Below are positions 25,723 through 34,546 of a stretch of DNA of 64,000 nucleotides, in pieces. The translations under genes and the position numbers were made by a program. The DNA is taken from contig NZ_JACVAB010000010.1 in NCBI RefSeq assembly GCF_014851585.1, positions 62,001-126,000 on the forward strand, in the 5' to 3' direction. Below the pieces are notes generated by a model. The model ran no database searches and was not told where the DNA came from. It worked only from the letters and a program-made list of their open reading frames with translations. How positions within the stretch are numbered: the first letter of the stretch is position 1; each line of letters starts with the position of its first letter. The DNA comes from Agrobacterium sp. AGB01. Lineage in GTDB: Bacteria; Pseudomonadota; Alphaproteobacteria; Rhizobiales; Rhizobiaceae.

Positions 25723-26919
25723 ATGGCACAGACACGCATTCCCGTTTCGATCATCACCGGTTTCCTCGGAGCCGGTAAATCAACGCTGCTCAACCACCTG
25801 CTGAAAGATCCTGTGATGCAGGATGCCGCCATCATCATCAATGAATTTGGTGATGTCAGCATCGATCACATGCTGGTTGAATCCTCCAGCGATGCGATTG
25901 TCGAACTGGCCGATGGCTGCCTGTGCTGCACCGTGCGCGGTGAACTGGTGGATACGCTTGCCGAACTGATGGACGGTATCCAGACCGGCAAGATCAAACC
26001 GATCAAGCGCGTGGTCATTGAAACAACTGGGCTGGCCGATCCGGCCCCGGTAATGCAGTCCGTCATGGGCAATCCAGTCATTGCCCAGAACTTTGTCCTC
26101 AACGGCATGATCACTGTTGTCGACGCTGCCAATGGTGCACAAACCCTCGACAATCATATTGAAGCGGTAAAACAGGCGGCTGTCGCCGACCGTCTGATCA
26201 TCTCAAAAAAAACACTCGCCGACCCTGAAAAGCTCAAGCTGCTGATGGAGCGCCTGAAGACGATCAATCCGCGTGCCCCTGTTCTGAATGCGGATGACAA
26301 GGCCAACCTGACATCTGCCATTCTCGAGAATGGCCTTTATGACACGACCAGCAAACATGCAGATGTAAGCCGCTGGCTGGGTGAAGAAGACCACGCCCAT
26401 CACCACCATGAACACAGCCACAGTCATGGTCACCGGCATGAGCATGAGCATGAGCATGAGCATGAGCATGAGCATGAGCATGAGCATGAGCATGAGCATG
26501 AGCATCATGGCCACCACCATCATCACGATGTAAACCGCCATGATGATAGCATCCGCTCTTTTTCGATCATTCACGACCGCCCGATAGAGCCTGCGGCTAT
26601 CGAGATGTTCATCGACCTCTTGCGCTCCGCCCATTCCGAGCGATTGCTGCGCATGAAAGCCATTATCCAGCTGTCGGATAATCCCGATCGGCCTTTGGTC
26701 CTGCATGGTGTGCAGAACATATTCCATGCACCGGAGCGGCTTGCTGCATGGCCAGACCGGAACGACCGCCGCACCCGTATGGTGATGATCACCAAGGATC
26801 TGCCGGAAGCATTTGTGCAGGATCTTTTTGGCGCCTTCGTCGGCAAACCACGCATCGACAAGCCGGATGCGCAGGCTTTGAGCGACAACCCGCTTGCCAT
26901 TCCTGGCATGCGGATGTGA
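25723..26919 (+). CDS. CobW/COG0523 family GTP-dependent metallochaperone with long His-Glu tract
   Basis: A 398-residue G3E GTPase. The Walker A motif is GFLGAGKST (13-21), the metal-binding CxCC is CLCC (66-69), and the second guanine-nucleotide region is IETTGLADPAPV. The CobW C-terminal domain follows (LVLHGVQNIFHAPERL). Between the domains, from about residue 222 to 268, lies a metal-binding stretch of His, Glu, Gly and Asp with eleven HE units in a row. COG0523 members handle Zn or other metals. No Zur site or metal transporter was seen close by, so the metal is not certain. Confidence 0.9.
   Translation: MAQTRIPVSIITGFLGAGKSTLLNHLLKDPVMQDAAIIINEFGDVSIDHMLVESSSDAIVELADGCLCCTVRGELVDTLAELMDGIQTGKIKPIKRVVIETTGLADPAPVMQSVMGNPVIAQNFVLNGMITVVDAANGAQTLDNHIEAVKQAAVADRLIISKKTLADPEKLKLLMERLKTINPRAPVLNADDKANLTSAILENGLYDTTSKHADVSRWLGEEDHAHHHHEHSHSHGHRHEHEHEHEHEHEHEHEHEHEHEHHGHHHHHDVNRHDDSIRSFSIIHDRPIEPAAIEMFIDLLRSAHSERLLRMKAIIQLSDNPDRPLVLHGVQNIFHAPERLAAWPDRNDRRTRMVMITKDLPEAFVQDLFGAFVGKPRIDKPDAQALSDNPLAIPGMRM
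26437..26502 (+). repeat. Hexanucleotide tandem repeat (CATGAG)11 inside the CobW gene
   Basis: Eleven exact, uninterrupted copies of CATGAG (66 bp) encode (His-Glu)11. Because the unit is six bases, slippage changes the length of the tract without breaking the reading frame. Confidence 0.98.
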
Positions 26920-26957
26920 CGCACCGACTGTCTCATTCAGGGTCGTAATTGCAGCTA

Positions 26958-26989
26958 TGCTCACCCAATAGGGTGAGTATTTTTTTACT
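26958..26989 (+). terminator. Terminator after the CobW gene
   Basis: CTCACCC (26960-26966) and GGGTGAG (26971-26977) with loop AATA, followed by TATTTTTTTA. Confidence 0.88.
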
Positions 26990-27078
26990 TTCCGACCCTA
27001 TGCTCAACATTCGAATAATCACCTATTCGAAGATAATGCGATGAACGCATACGATGCACTCGATCGGTAATCGCGCAT

Positions 27079-28227
27079 ATGACGACAACGGGCTTGAAGA
27101 CCGTCACATCACAGTCGACAGTCACCGCAGCTGATGCGGCAGCGGGTATCCGCGCCATGTGCAAAAGCGATATCGATGCAGCAGAAACATTGTTCAGCGC
27201 CGCCTTTCGCAAAAAAACACCCCCAGCCGGCTCGGAACTGCGCGCTTACATTGCCAGCCTGTTTTTTGACAGCCCACCCTATACGACCGACAATGGCAGC
27301 ATCGTTCACGACGATGGCAAGGGTAACATCGACAGCGCAATCTTTGCCCTGCCCATGACATTTCACACCGTCGACCGCACGACGGTGGCACGTCTGTTAT
27401 GCGCCTTTGTCTCTAGCGGTGCCAAAGGGGCACTGGGTGCTGCGCGTCTGGCCCGCAACGTGCGCGCCACCCAGCAGGACATGTGTTTTTCCGACACCTC
27501 ATCGGCCACCAGTGCGGACCACTGCATTGCCGCCGGCGGCATTATCCTGCCAATACAAAGCCTTGACTGGCACCGGGTATTCCAGCCTGTCTCCGCGCTG
27601 GCTCTACGGCTGCAAAAGCGGATAAACCTGCCCGGTATCGATCTGATGTTACCGCTCTGCCGTGTGTTCGATAGGGCACTGGCCAAATGGAAGCCCGGTT
27701 TCAGACCGGTCGGTGAATTCGGTTTTCAATGCAAACTTGAGGAGCCATCGGCCTTTTTTGAACATATCGCCCCGATGACTCGCCGTTTTGCCATTCGCCC
27801 TGAATGGACGAAAACCGAATTTGACTGGCTGATTGAAAAGGCAAAATTGAACCGTAAACTCGGCAAGCTGCAATGCGGCATCGTTGAGCACCGCCAAGGC
27901 ACTGTTATCGGCGCCTTCCTGTTTTTCGGCAATAAAAAGCGGGTCGCCACGGTTTTGAACATTCTGTGCCAACCGGGCATGGAACTGGACATGACGCGGG
28001 AAATGTTCGCGTTTCTCAATCTCGCCGGTTACGCAACCTCACAGGGCATGGCGCAACCCTTCCTGATGAACGCGCTTGGTCGACAGCGTTTGATGAGTTT
28101 CCGGCACCGCGGATATTTCTGCATCAGCACACGTCATGACGACCTGAAACAGGCAGCGCTGCTAGGCGACATTTATATTGGCGGTCTGGCATCCGAACAA
28201 TGGAGCCGGATGCTGACTGATTTCTAG
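27079..28227 (+). CDS. Uncharacterised protein, GNAT-like acyltransferase fold
   Basis: A 382-residue protein. The opening IRAMCKSDIDAAETLFSAAF resembles the start of GNAT acetyltransferase domains (several helix-strand units, no clear QxxGxG/A loop seen). The second half has FDWLIEKAKLNRKLGKLQC, then strands such as GTVIGAFLFFGNKK, as in two-domain GNAT-like proteins found near polysaccharide genes. No catalytic residue can be assigned. The gene is monocistronic, between a terminator and the convergent ABC operon 47 bp away. Confidence 0.6.
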   Translation: MTTTGLKTVTSQSTVTAADAAAGIRAMCKSDIDAAETLFSAAFRKKTPPAGSELRAYIASLFFDSPPYTTDNGSIVHDDGKGNIDSAIFALPMTFHTVDRTTVARLLCAFVSSGAKGALGAARLARNVRATQQDMCFSDTSSATSADHCIAAGGIILPIQSLDWHRVFQPVSALALRLQKRINLPGIDLMLPLCRVFDRALAKWKPGFRPVGEFGFQCKLEEPSAFFEHIAPMTRRFAIRPEWTKTEFDWLIEKAKLNRKLGKLQCGIVEHRQGTVIGAFLFFGNKKRVATVLNILCQPGMELDMTREMFAFLNLAGYATSQGMAQPFLMNALGRQRLMSFRHRGYFCISTRHDDLKQAALLGDIYIGGLASEQWSRMLTDF

Positions 28228-28274
28228 CCGCCACCAACGCGTCAGAACTCCCGCAGGAAACATGAGGGGGGGTC

Positions 28275-29891
28275 TCATGCATGCTGCAAACGTTTTTCCC
28301 GACGCTGCGCCTGAATATGCGGATCAGGATCAAGCCCGGCATCCAGAAGACGACGTGTATAGTCCTCACGCGGGTTCTCGAAAATCTGCCGCACGGTTCC
28401 GCTTTCCACCAGTTCGCCTGATTTCATCACCATCACATGGTCGGCAAAGTCCCGCACTACGGGCAGATCATGCGCGATGAAAATAAACGCGATGCCCAAT
28501 TCACGGCGCAGCTTGTCCAGCAGGGCGATAACTTGCGCCTGTATCGACACGTCAAGCGCCGACACGGCTTCATCACATACGATGAGTTCCGGTTCCAAGG
28601 CGAGTGCGCGGGCAATGGCAATACGCTGGCGTTGGCCGCCAGAAAATTGGTGCGGATAACGATCGGCATGGGATGCAGAAAGACCAACCTGCAGCAGCAA
28701 TTCTTCAACGCGTGCCCGCCATTTGTTTTTCGGCAGGATTTCCGGATGGATGACCCAGGCCTCCGAGATGAGCTGATAGACGGACATGCGCGGGTTCAGC
28801 GACTGCGTCGGATCCTGAAACACCATCTGCAACTGCCGGCGCAGACTATAAAGCTCCTTCTTCGGCATGGTCAGCAGGTCACGCCCTTTCCATAGTGCCT
28901 TGCCGGAATCCGCATCTTCCAACCGCAGCAAAGCCCGCGCCAGCGTCGACTTGCCAGAGCCGCTTTCGCCAACCACAGCCATGGTTTCACCTGGCATGAG
29001 GTTGAAGGAAACACCTTTCAGCGCATGAAAGGCACCATAGGTCTTGTAGAGGTTTTCGACCTTTAACAACGGTTCGCCGGTGGCAACAGGTTCATGCATT
29101 TCACCCTGACCGGGAGCGGCTGAAATCAGCTTCTTGGTGTAGGGATGGCGTGGGTTGTGATAGACCTCATCAGGTGTTCCCGTTTCCACGATCTCACCGG
29201 AATTCATGACAACCACACGGTCTGCAATTTCCGCCACGACGCCAAGGTCGTGGGTGATCAGCAGCAGGCCCATGCCGGTTTCTTTCTGCAACTCACCCAG
29301 CAGCGCCAGAACCTCGGCCTGAACAGTTACGTCAAGCGCCGTTGTCGGTTCATCGGCAATGACGATATCCGGCTTCATCGCCAAAGCCATGGCAATCATC
29401 AGGCGTTGCCGCTGGCCGCCGGAAAACTGGTGCGGATATTTACCCATGGCGGTTTCAGGAGATGGCAGGCCAACGCGCTTCAACAATTCCAGTGCCCGTG
29501 CCCGGGCCGCATCCGCGTCCACACCATGAATGCGCATGACTTCGACGATCTGCCAGCCAACCGTGTAAACCGGATTGAGATGGCTGAGCGGATCCTGAAA
29601 CACCATGGCGATCCGTTTGCCATTGATGCGCTTGCGCGCATCGTCAGTCATTTTCAGCAGGTCCTGTCCGGCAAACAGGATTTCACCACTGGTAATTTCC
29701 GCCGGTGGCATGTCCAGCAGGTTCATGATTGTCGACGCGGAAACCGATTTGCCGGATCCGCTTTCGCCGAGAATGGCAAGCGTTTCACCACGGTCCAGAT
29801 GCCAGCTGATATTGCGTACCGCCTGCACGGTGCCAGTCGCCGTATGAAACTGGACAGACAGATTGCGAACCTCGAGAAGATGTTCAGCCAT
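28275..29891 (-). CDS. Peptide-type ABC transporter, fused double ATPase (DppD-DppF type)
   Basis: A 538-residue protein with two complete ABC ATPase domains in one chain, like GsiA. Each half has Walker A GESGSGKS (about 42-49 and about 330), signature FSGGQRQR, Walker B ([13 protein letters not shown] and [13 protein letters not shown]) and an oligopeptide-type C-terminal extension with Arg and Pro ([20 protein letters not shown]). It powers uptake by the two permeases encoded upstream. Its start at 29891 overlaps the preceding permease gene by 8 bp; the longer frame to 30026 would sit inside that gene. It is the last gene of the import operon. Confidence 0.95.
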   Translation of the reverse strand: MAEHLLEVRNLSVQFHTATGTVQAVRNISWHLDRGETLAILGESGSGKSVSASTIMNLLDMPPAEITSGEILFAGQDLLKMTDDARKRINGKRIAMVFQDPLSHLNPVYTVGWQIVEVMRIHGVDADAARARALELLKRVGLPSPETAMGKYPHQFSGGQRQRLMIAMALAMKPDIVIADEPTTALDVTVQAEVLALLGELQKETGMGLLLITHDLGVVAEIADRVVVMNSGEIVETGTPDEVYHNPRHPYTKKLISAAPGQGEMHEPVATGEPLLKVENLYKTYGAFHALKGVSFNLMPGETMAVVGESGSGKSTLARALLRLEDADSGKALWKGRDLLTMPKKELYSLRRQLQMVFQDPTQSLNPRMSVYQLISEAWVIHPEILPKNKWRARVEELLLQVGLSASHADRYPHQFSGGQRQRIAIARALALEPELIVCDEAVSALDVSIQAQVIALLDKLRRELGIAFIFIAHDLPVVRDFADHVMVMKSGELVESGTVRQIFENPREDYTRRLLDAGLDPDPHIQAQRREKRLQHA

Positions 29892-30819
29892 TTTTCTTGC
29901 CTCCGATTTCAAGTCTCCAGCGCTGCACAGGATCAAGCACGATGCGCATCCAGTTGGAAAGGAGATTGAGCGACAGGGTGGTGAGGATGATTGCCAGGCC
30001 TGGCCAGAAGGCCAGCCACCAGGCATTGGTCAAATATTGTTTGCCCTGCGCGACCATCAGGCCCCAGGTCACTTCAGGTGGTTGGATGCCAATGCCCAGG
30101 AACGACAGAGACGATTCTGCCAACATCACAAAGGCAAAATCCAGGGTGGCAATGGTCACAAGTGTCGGAATAACCATCGGCAGGATGTGACGGAACACGA
30201 TGCGCATCGACGATGCACCCATAACCTGCGCCGCCTGCACGAACATGCGCTGGCGAATTTCCAGCACTTCAGCACGGGTGGTACGCAGATAGATAGGAAT
30301 ACGGGTGATCGCGAGAACAATAACGATATTACCGACCGAAGGCGCCAGCATGTAGAGAACTATCACGGCCAGCAGCAGTGACGGGAACGACATGATGACA
30401 TCCGCCAGACGCATGATGACATTCGACACGCGTGGCGAGGAATAACCGGCAACCAGCCCCAGAAGTGCGCCAATCACGCTCGAGCAGATTACGGCAGCAG
30501 CCGCGATCATCAGCGTGTTCTGTGCCGCAACAACAATGCGTGCCAGAAGCGAGCGGCCAAGCGCGTCTGCGCCCAAAAACAGCAGCCAGCCATTTTCCAG
30601 CGAAAACGGTGGCAGGTTACGTGCCCGCAGGTTCTGCGCAACGGCCGCATCTCTCAGCAGCATTGGACCGAAGATCGCGCAGAATGTCGCGAGGATCAGG
30701 AACAGGGCAGCAAAGAACGCGAACTTGTCACGCCACAACATGCCAAGCAGCACCGAAGCCTTGTTGCGAGGTTTGGCTGAAACAGCCTGCACATTTGGAA
30801 GAGTATTGGTCATGGACAT
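29884..30819 (-). CDS. ABC transporter permease (DppC/OppC type)
   Basis: A 311-residue inner-membrane protein with a cytoplasmic N-terminus, an OppC_N segment (LWRDKFAFFAALFLILATFC) and about six membrane helices. The EAA loop that contacts the ATPase is AAQVMGASSMRIVFRHILP, and the late SLSFLGIGIQPPEVTWG is typical of DppC. It lies 5 bp after the DppB-type gene and overlaps the ATPase gene. Confidence 0.93.
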   Translation of the reverse strand: MSMTNTLPNVQAVSAKPRNKASVLLGMLWRDKFAFFAALFLILATFCAIFGPMLLRDAAVAQNLRARNLPPFSLENGWLLFLGADALGRSLLARIVVAAQNTLMIAAAAVICSSVIGALLGLVAGYSSPRVSNVIMRLADVIMSFPSLLLAVIVLYMLAPSVGNIVIVLAITRIPIYLRTTRAEVLEIRQRMFVQAAQVMGASSMRIVFRHILPMVIPTLVTIATLDFAFVMLAESSLSFLGIGIQPPEVTWGLMVAQGKQYLTNAWWLAFWPGLAIILTTLSLNLLSNWMRIVLDPVQRWRLEIGGKKNG

Positions 30820-30824
30820 GGCCT

Positions 30825-31739
30825 TCAGGTCCGCAAACGAGGATCGAGCAAGCTGTAGATGATGTCGATCAGCAGGTTCATGATGAAGATGGCGAGTGCC
30901 GTGACCATGATCGCGGCAAGGATGACATTGAAGTCGCGCTGCAGGATGGAATCGATCATCAGCTTGCCGACACCGGGGAAACCAAAAATCGTTTCAACAA
31001 TCACCGCACCGTTCAACATCGCTGCGGCCTGATCGCCGATAACGGTGATGACCGGCAGCATGGCGTTGCGCAGTGTATGAACGAAAATGATGGAGCGGTT
31101 ACCGACACCCTTGGCGCGGGCAGTCTTGACGTAAGCCGAACCGAAGGCCGTCAGCATCGAGCCACGCACCACCTGAAGAATGAGGCCGAACGGGCGAATG
31201 AACAGCACGGCAATCGGCAGGATCCAGTGCCAGATCGTACCGGTTCCAGAGGTTGGCACCCAACCGAGCGTCACCGAAAATACCACGATGCCAACGATGG
31301 CAATCCAGAAATCAGGCGCAGAAGCACCGATCAACGACAGCAGTGAGACAAGCCGGTCAAATACACCGCCGGGACGGAAAGCCGCCAGTGAACCAATGAC
31401 AATTGCCGCAACAGTCACAAGTATGATGGTGATGAGTGCAAGCTGCAACGTCCAGGTAAAGGCTTCCAGCACCACATCGATGGCGGGACGTGCCTTGCGG
31501 ATGGATTCACCAAAATCAAGCTGCATCACATCGCGCACATAACGCGCAAACTGCTCGATCAGAGGATCGTTCAAACCATGCAATTCACGGAACTTGTCGA
31601 GCATTTCCTGACTGGCATCGATCGGCAGGAACAAGGCCGCTGGATCACCTGTCAGTCGTGACAGGAAGAACACGATAACGATAAGCGTGATCAACGAAAA
31701 AAAGCTCGCCACGATGCGCGTGAATATCTTTTTTCCCAT
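30825..31739 (-). CDS. ABC transporter permease (DppB/OppB type)
   Basis: A 304-residue inner-membrane permease. The N-terminal helix (FTRIVASFFSLITLIVIVFF) and SRLTGDPAALFLP are typical of DppB. The EAA loop is KTARAKGVGNRSIIFVHTLR, and the C-terminus GAVIVETIFGFPGVGKLMID with QRDFNVILAAIMVTAL is the family pattern. A stem-loop separates it from the gene of the binding protein. Confidence 0.93.
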   Translation of the reverse strand: MGKKIFTRIVASFFSLITLIVIVFFLSRLTGDPAALFLPIDASQEMLDKFRELHGLNDPLIEQFARYVRDVMQLDFGESIRKARPAIDVVLEAFTWTLQLALITIILVTVAAIVIGSLAAFRPGGVFDRLVSLLSLIGASAPDFWIAIVGIVVFSVTLGWVPTSGTGTIWHWILPIAVLFIRPFGLILQVVRGSMLTAFGSAYVKTARAKGVGNRSIIFVHTLRNAMLPVITVIGDQAAAMLNGAVIVETIFGFPGVGKLMIDSILQRDFNVILAAIMVTALAIFIMNLLIDIIYSLLDPRLRT

Positions 31740-31761
31740 CGCGTCTACTCCCGAAAGAAAC

Positions 31762-31791
31762 GGAAAGGCGAAGACAATTCTCCGCCTTTCC
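31762..31791 (-). other. Stem-loop between binding-protein and permease genes
   Basis: GGAAAGGCG (31762-31770) and CGCCTTTCC (31783-31791) pair perfectly around a 12-nt loop. Such hairpins behind binding-protein genes usually protect that part of the message and give a surplus of the binding protein over the permeases (established for other ABC operons; inferred here). Confidence 0.55.
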
Positions 31792-31807
31792 TGGAGGGTG
31801 GAAAGGC

Positions 31808-33313
31808 TTATTTGAAGCCGATTTCAGACAGTTGAAGCTGCGAGTTGGTCGCGATGGTTGGGGTGAAATCGATACGCGGATTGACGCGAGCGAAACCAAC
31901 CATGTGGAACATCATCACATCTGCAACGACATCGTTGTAGAGATAGGCAATTACCTTCTTCCAGTCTTCCGTGCGCTTGTCGCCAGTTGCAGCGGTGGCA
32001 TCAGCAATCATCTGGTCGACCTTCGGGTCGGAGATACCGGACTGACGGCCCTTGCTGTCATACTTGAAGTACATGGAGAACACCGGGTCACCGCGCGAAT
32101 TGTCGTGCTGGGCAGCAACGAGCTGTGGCCCACGGTTTTCCGGATAAGGCTTGGAATACTGCTTTTCGAATTCGGCCACTTCATACATTTGCAGCTTGGT
32201 TTTGAAACCGACAGCTTCAAACATCTGCTGGGCAGCTTCCAGAACTTCAACGACGTTCGGGAAGTTGTTGGTGCGGCCAACAATGGTGATTGGCGTATCA
32301 ACGGCAACACCGTCAGCCTTGGCTTCTTCCAGCAGCTTCTTTGCACCTTCCGGGTCAAACGGCAGTGGCTTTACATCCGAGTTCCAGCCAAGTGTGCTTG
32401 GAGGCACCATGGCAACGGCCTTGACGGCACCCTTTGGCAGCAGCGTGCCGATGAAGGCGTCGCGGTCCAGTGCCATGTTCAGAGCCTTGCGAACACGAAC
32501 GTCATCCAGCGGCTTGATGGATGTATCGACGCGCATGTAGAAAGTTTCAGAGTTCAGGTAGCTGAAGTCCATCTTCGGATCGGTGGCATCGAGCTCCGAA
32601 ATATTAGTTGCCAGATCGGCTTCACCGGCGGCCACCATGGCTGCGCGAACCGCTGGGTCAGCGCGGAAGACATAGGTTGCCTTGGTCACAGCAGGCGCTG
32701 TGCCCCAATAGTCGTCACGGCGCTCAAGCGTAATGCTCTGGCCAGCCTTCCATTCGGTCAGCTTGTATGGACCGGTGCCGATTGGCTGACGGGTAAACTC
32801 GATTGGCGTTTCCGAAGGAACGATGGTTACCAGCGTCATCAGCAGTGGCAGAATTGGCTGTGCGGGCGTCGCGGTAATGTCGATTGTGTTGTCGTCGACA
32901 ACCTTGGCTTCGATTTTGGTATCACCGAAATAACGTGGTGTTTCGCACGAGATCTTGTCGCTCATCGCGCGTTCGATGGAGTGTTTGACGTCGGCAGCAT
33001 CAAATGCCGAACCGTCTGAGAACTTGGCGTCCTTGCGCAGATGAAAACGCCATGTGCCAGGCTGGCTTTCTTCCCACTTTTCCGCCAGTCGTGGCATCAG
33101 GCCCTTGTCGCTGCGCACATCCAGTTCGGTCAGCGTTTCGGATACGTTCTGCAGAATGATACGGCCAATGTTCGAGCGCGTTGCCATGCACGGCTCAACC
33201 AGATCGACCTCTTCATCCAGAACGACAGTCACATCCTTGGAAGCCTGCGCATAACCGGTCGTGACAACCGAAGTGGCCATCAACATTCCGAGTAAAATCC
33301 GTTTGCCTTTCAT
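31808..33313 (-). CDS. ABC transporter substrate-binding protein, family 5 (peptide/nickel type)
   Basis: A 501-residue periplasmic binding protein with a signal peptide (MKGKRILLGMLMATSVV, cleavage after YAQA). The SBP_bac_5 pattern is clear: LAEKWEESQPGTWRFHLRKD, FDAADVKHSIERA, and later VRKALNMALDRDAFI. Family 5 proteins bind peptides, but many rhizobial members bind opines, sugar acids or oligosaccharides, so the ligand is open. The ATG at 33313 with AGGAG upstream is chosen over the frame start at 33424. It probably starts a message with the EamA gene, 79 bp upstream. Confidence 0.93.
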   Translation of the reverse strand: MKGKRILLGMLMATSVVTTGYAQASKDVTVVLDEEVDLVEPCMATRSNIGRIILQNVSETLTELDVRSDKGLMPRLAEKWEESQPGTWRFHLRKDAKFSDGSAFDAADVKHSIERAMSDKISCETPRYFGDTKIEAKVVDDNTIDITATPAQPILPLLMTLVTIVPSETPIEFTRQPIGTGPYKLTEWKAGQSITLERRDDYWGTAPAVTKATYVFRADPAVRAAMVAAGEADLATNISELDATDPKMDFSYLNSETFYMRVDTSIKPLDDVRVRKALNMALDRDAFIGTLLPKGAVKAVAMVPPSTLGWNSDVKPLPFDPEGAKKLLEEAKADGVAVDTPITIVGRTNNFPNVVEVLEAAQQMFEAVGFKTKLQMYEVAEFEKQYSKPYPENRGPQLVAAQHDNSRGDPVFSMYFKYDSKGRQSGISDPKVDQMIADATAATGDKRTEDWKKVIAYLYNDVVADVMMFHMVGFARVNPRIDFTPTIATNSQLQLSEIGFK

Positions 33314-33392
33314 CTGTTCCTCCCTTTTTGATGCAGCACCTTGCGATTTTCCGCCCACGGCTGCGCTGCAAATGCCGTTACGAATTTTCAAG

Positions 33393-34301
33393 CTAGATAT
33401 CGCGCTCGGCCGCAGCCTGCGCACGCCGTTTGAGGCGCCCTCCTCCCGCCACGGCCAGCGTGGACAGGAAAATCACTCCGGCGCCGATCCAGGTTGAAAA
33501 ACCTGCGACCTCGCCAAACAGAACCCAAGCCATGACCGCAACAAATGGCAGACGCAGGAAATCCATAGGCGCAATATGCGACGCCTCTGCCATGCTGAAG
33601 GCCTTGGTCATCAGTGTCATGTTGATCGCACCCATCACACCTTGCAGCGCAAGCAACAAAAACTGCCGAAGATCGGGCGTCGCCCAGAAGAACAGTGCCG
33701 GAATGGCCGCCAGCGGCACGGTGACGATGAGGTTCCAGGCCACCAGCGTTTCCGTATTGTCCTTGTCCGACATGCGCTTGAGCATCAGTTGCACCAGCGC
33801 CTGAAGCGCCGAGCCACCCAGCGCAAACAGCAGGGCTGGCGCAACGGCACCGGCGGCACCGGGCTGAATAATGACAAGTGCGCCGAGAAACCCGGTGACC
33901 ACGGCAAACAGCTTTGTCAGCGTGAAGGCCTCACCCAGCCACAGCCATGCACCAATCATCAGAAAGATTGGCGTCATGAACATGATCGCCATCGCATCAG
34001 CGAGTGGCGCTGCGGCAAACGCCACGAAATAACAAACGAGTGCCGCCAGCTTCAAAGCGGCGCGGCTGACGTGCTGGAACCTGTAACCCGATTTCAGAAT
34101 GTGCGGTCGCGTCGCGATCAGCGGCAGAATAACTGCCAATCCGAAGACACTTCTGAAAAAGCCAATAACGAAGGGATGCACTTCGCCGGCAAGAAGACGG
34201 ATCACCGCAGCGTCCGCAGCGGCCAGCGCTGCAGCCAGTGCAACGTAGCATGACGCCACCATAATGGTGCGATCATTTCGCTGGACATCCGCCGTAACCA
34301 T
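33393..34301 (-). CDS. EamA/DMT family transporter
   Basis: A 302-residue membrane protein with ten predicted helices in two EamA repeats: the first includes DAMAIMFMTPIFLMIGAWLW and the second EASHIAPMDFLRLPFVAVMA, with the usual GAxxI and FxxP-like patterns. Members move metabolites, often outward. GGGAG lies 9 nt before the ATG at 34301; the longer frame to 34328 lacks this. It is the first gene of the minus-strand arm of the catabolic locus and is divergent from the sialidase-like gene. Confidence 0.85.
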   Translation of the reverse strand: MVTADVQRNDRTIMVASCYVALAAALAAADAAVIRLLAGEVHPFVIGFFRSVFGLAVILPLIATRPHILKSGYRFQHVSRAALKLAALVCYFVAFAAAPLADAMAIMFMTPIFLMIGAWLWLGEAFTLTKLFAVVTGFLGALVIIQPGAAGAVAPALLFALGGSALQALVQLMLKRMSDKDNTETLVAWNLIVTVPLAAIPALFFWATPDLRQFLLLALQGVMGAINMTLMTKAFSMAEASHIAPMDFLRLPFVAVMAWVLFGEVAGFSTWIGAGVIFLSTLAVAGGGRLKRRAQAAAERDI

Positions 34302-34483
34302 GATTTCTCCCTGTGCATGCTCCCACATTCACCGACACAAACTTGCTACAACATAGACAATTTGTCAATTCGTTCGATATTAATGTTCGAATAAGAATTT
34401 TTTCAAAAAAATAAATATATGATATTAAAAAATAAAATTTACTCAAAACCTCGAAATCGACAAAAAACAAAAACAGACATAAC

Positions 34484-34511
34484 TTGACAACATATCAAAT
34501 TCAGCAATGAT
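34484..34511 (+). promoter_or_regulatory. Probable promoter of the sialidase-like operon
   Basis: TTGACA (34484-34489) is followed after 16 bp by AATGAT (34506-34511), about 35 bp upstream of the GTG start. It lies in a 245-bp AT-rich divergent region that also has the odd palindrome GACAATTTGTC at 34356-34366, a possible GntR-type operator. Confidence 0.5.
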
Positions 34512-34546
34512 GAACGTGAAAAAAGCATCATAGGGAGGATGCGTAA

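Noticed and set aside
26437-26502. Tandem repeat considered as a CRISPR array
   Set aside because: The unit is six bases with no spacers and lies inside a coding region.
26203-26964. A 253-codon frame opposite the CobW gene with a long Met-Leu repeat
   Set aside because: The Met-Leu run is the antisense reading of CATGAG. The plus frame has Walker A and CxCC motifs.
31832-33019. A 395-codon plus-strand frame opposite the binding-protein gene
   Set aside because: Antisense shadow; the minus frame has a signal peptide and the SBP_bac_5 pattern.
33430-33450. Another CCTCCTCCC string, considered as a second cuckoo-type sRNA
   Set aside because: It lies within the EamA coding sequence and is not in a hairpin loop.
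34356-34366. GACAATTTGTC considered as the definite GntR operator of the catabolic locus
   Set aside because: No second copy was found upstream of the kinase-regulator arm, so it is mentioned only as a possible site.
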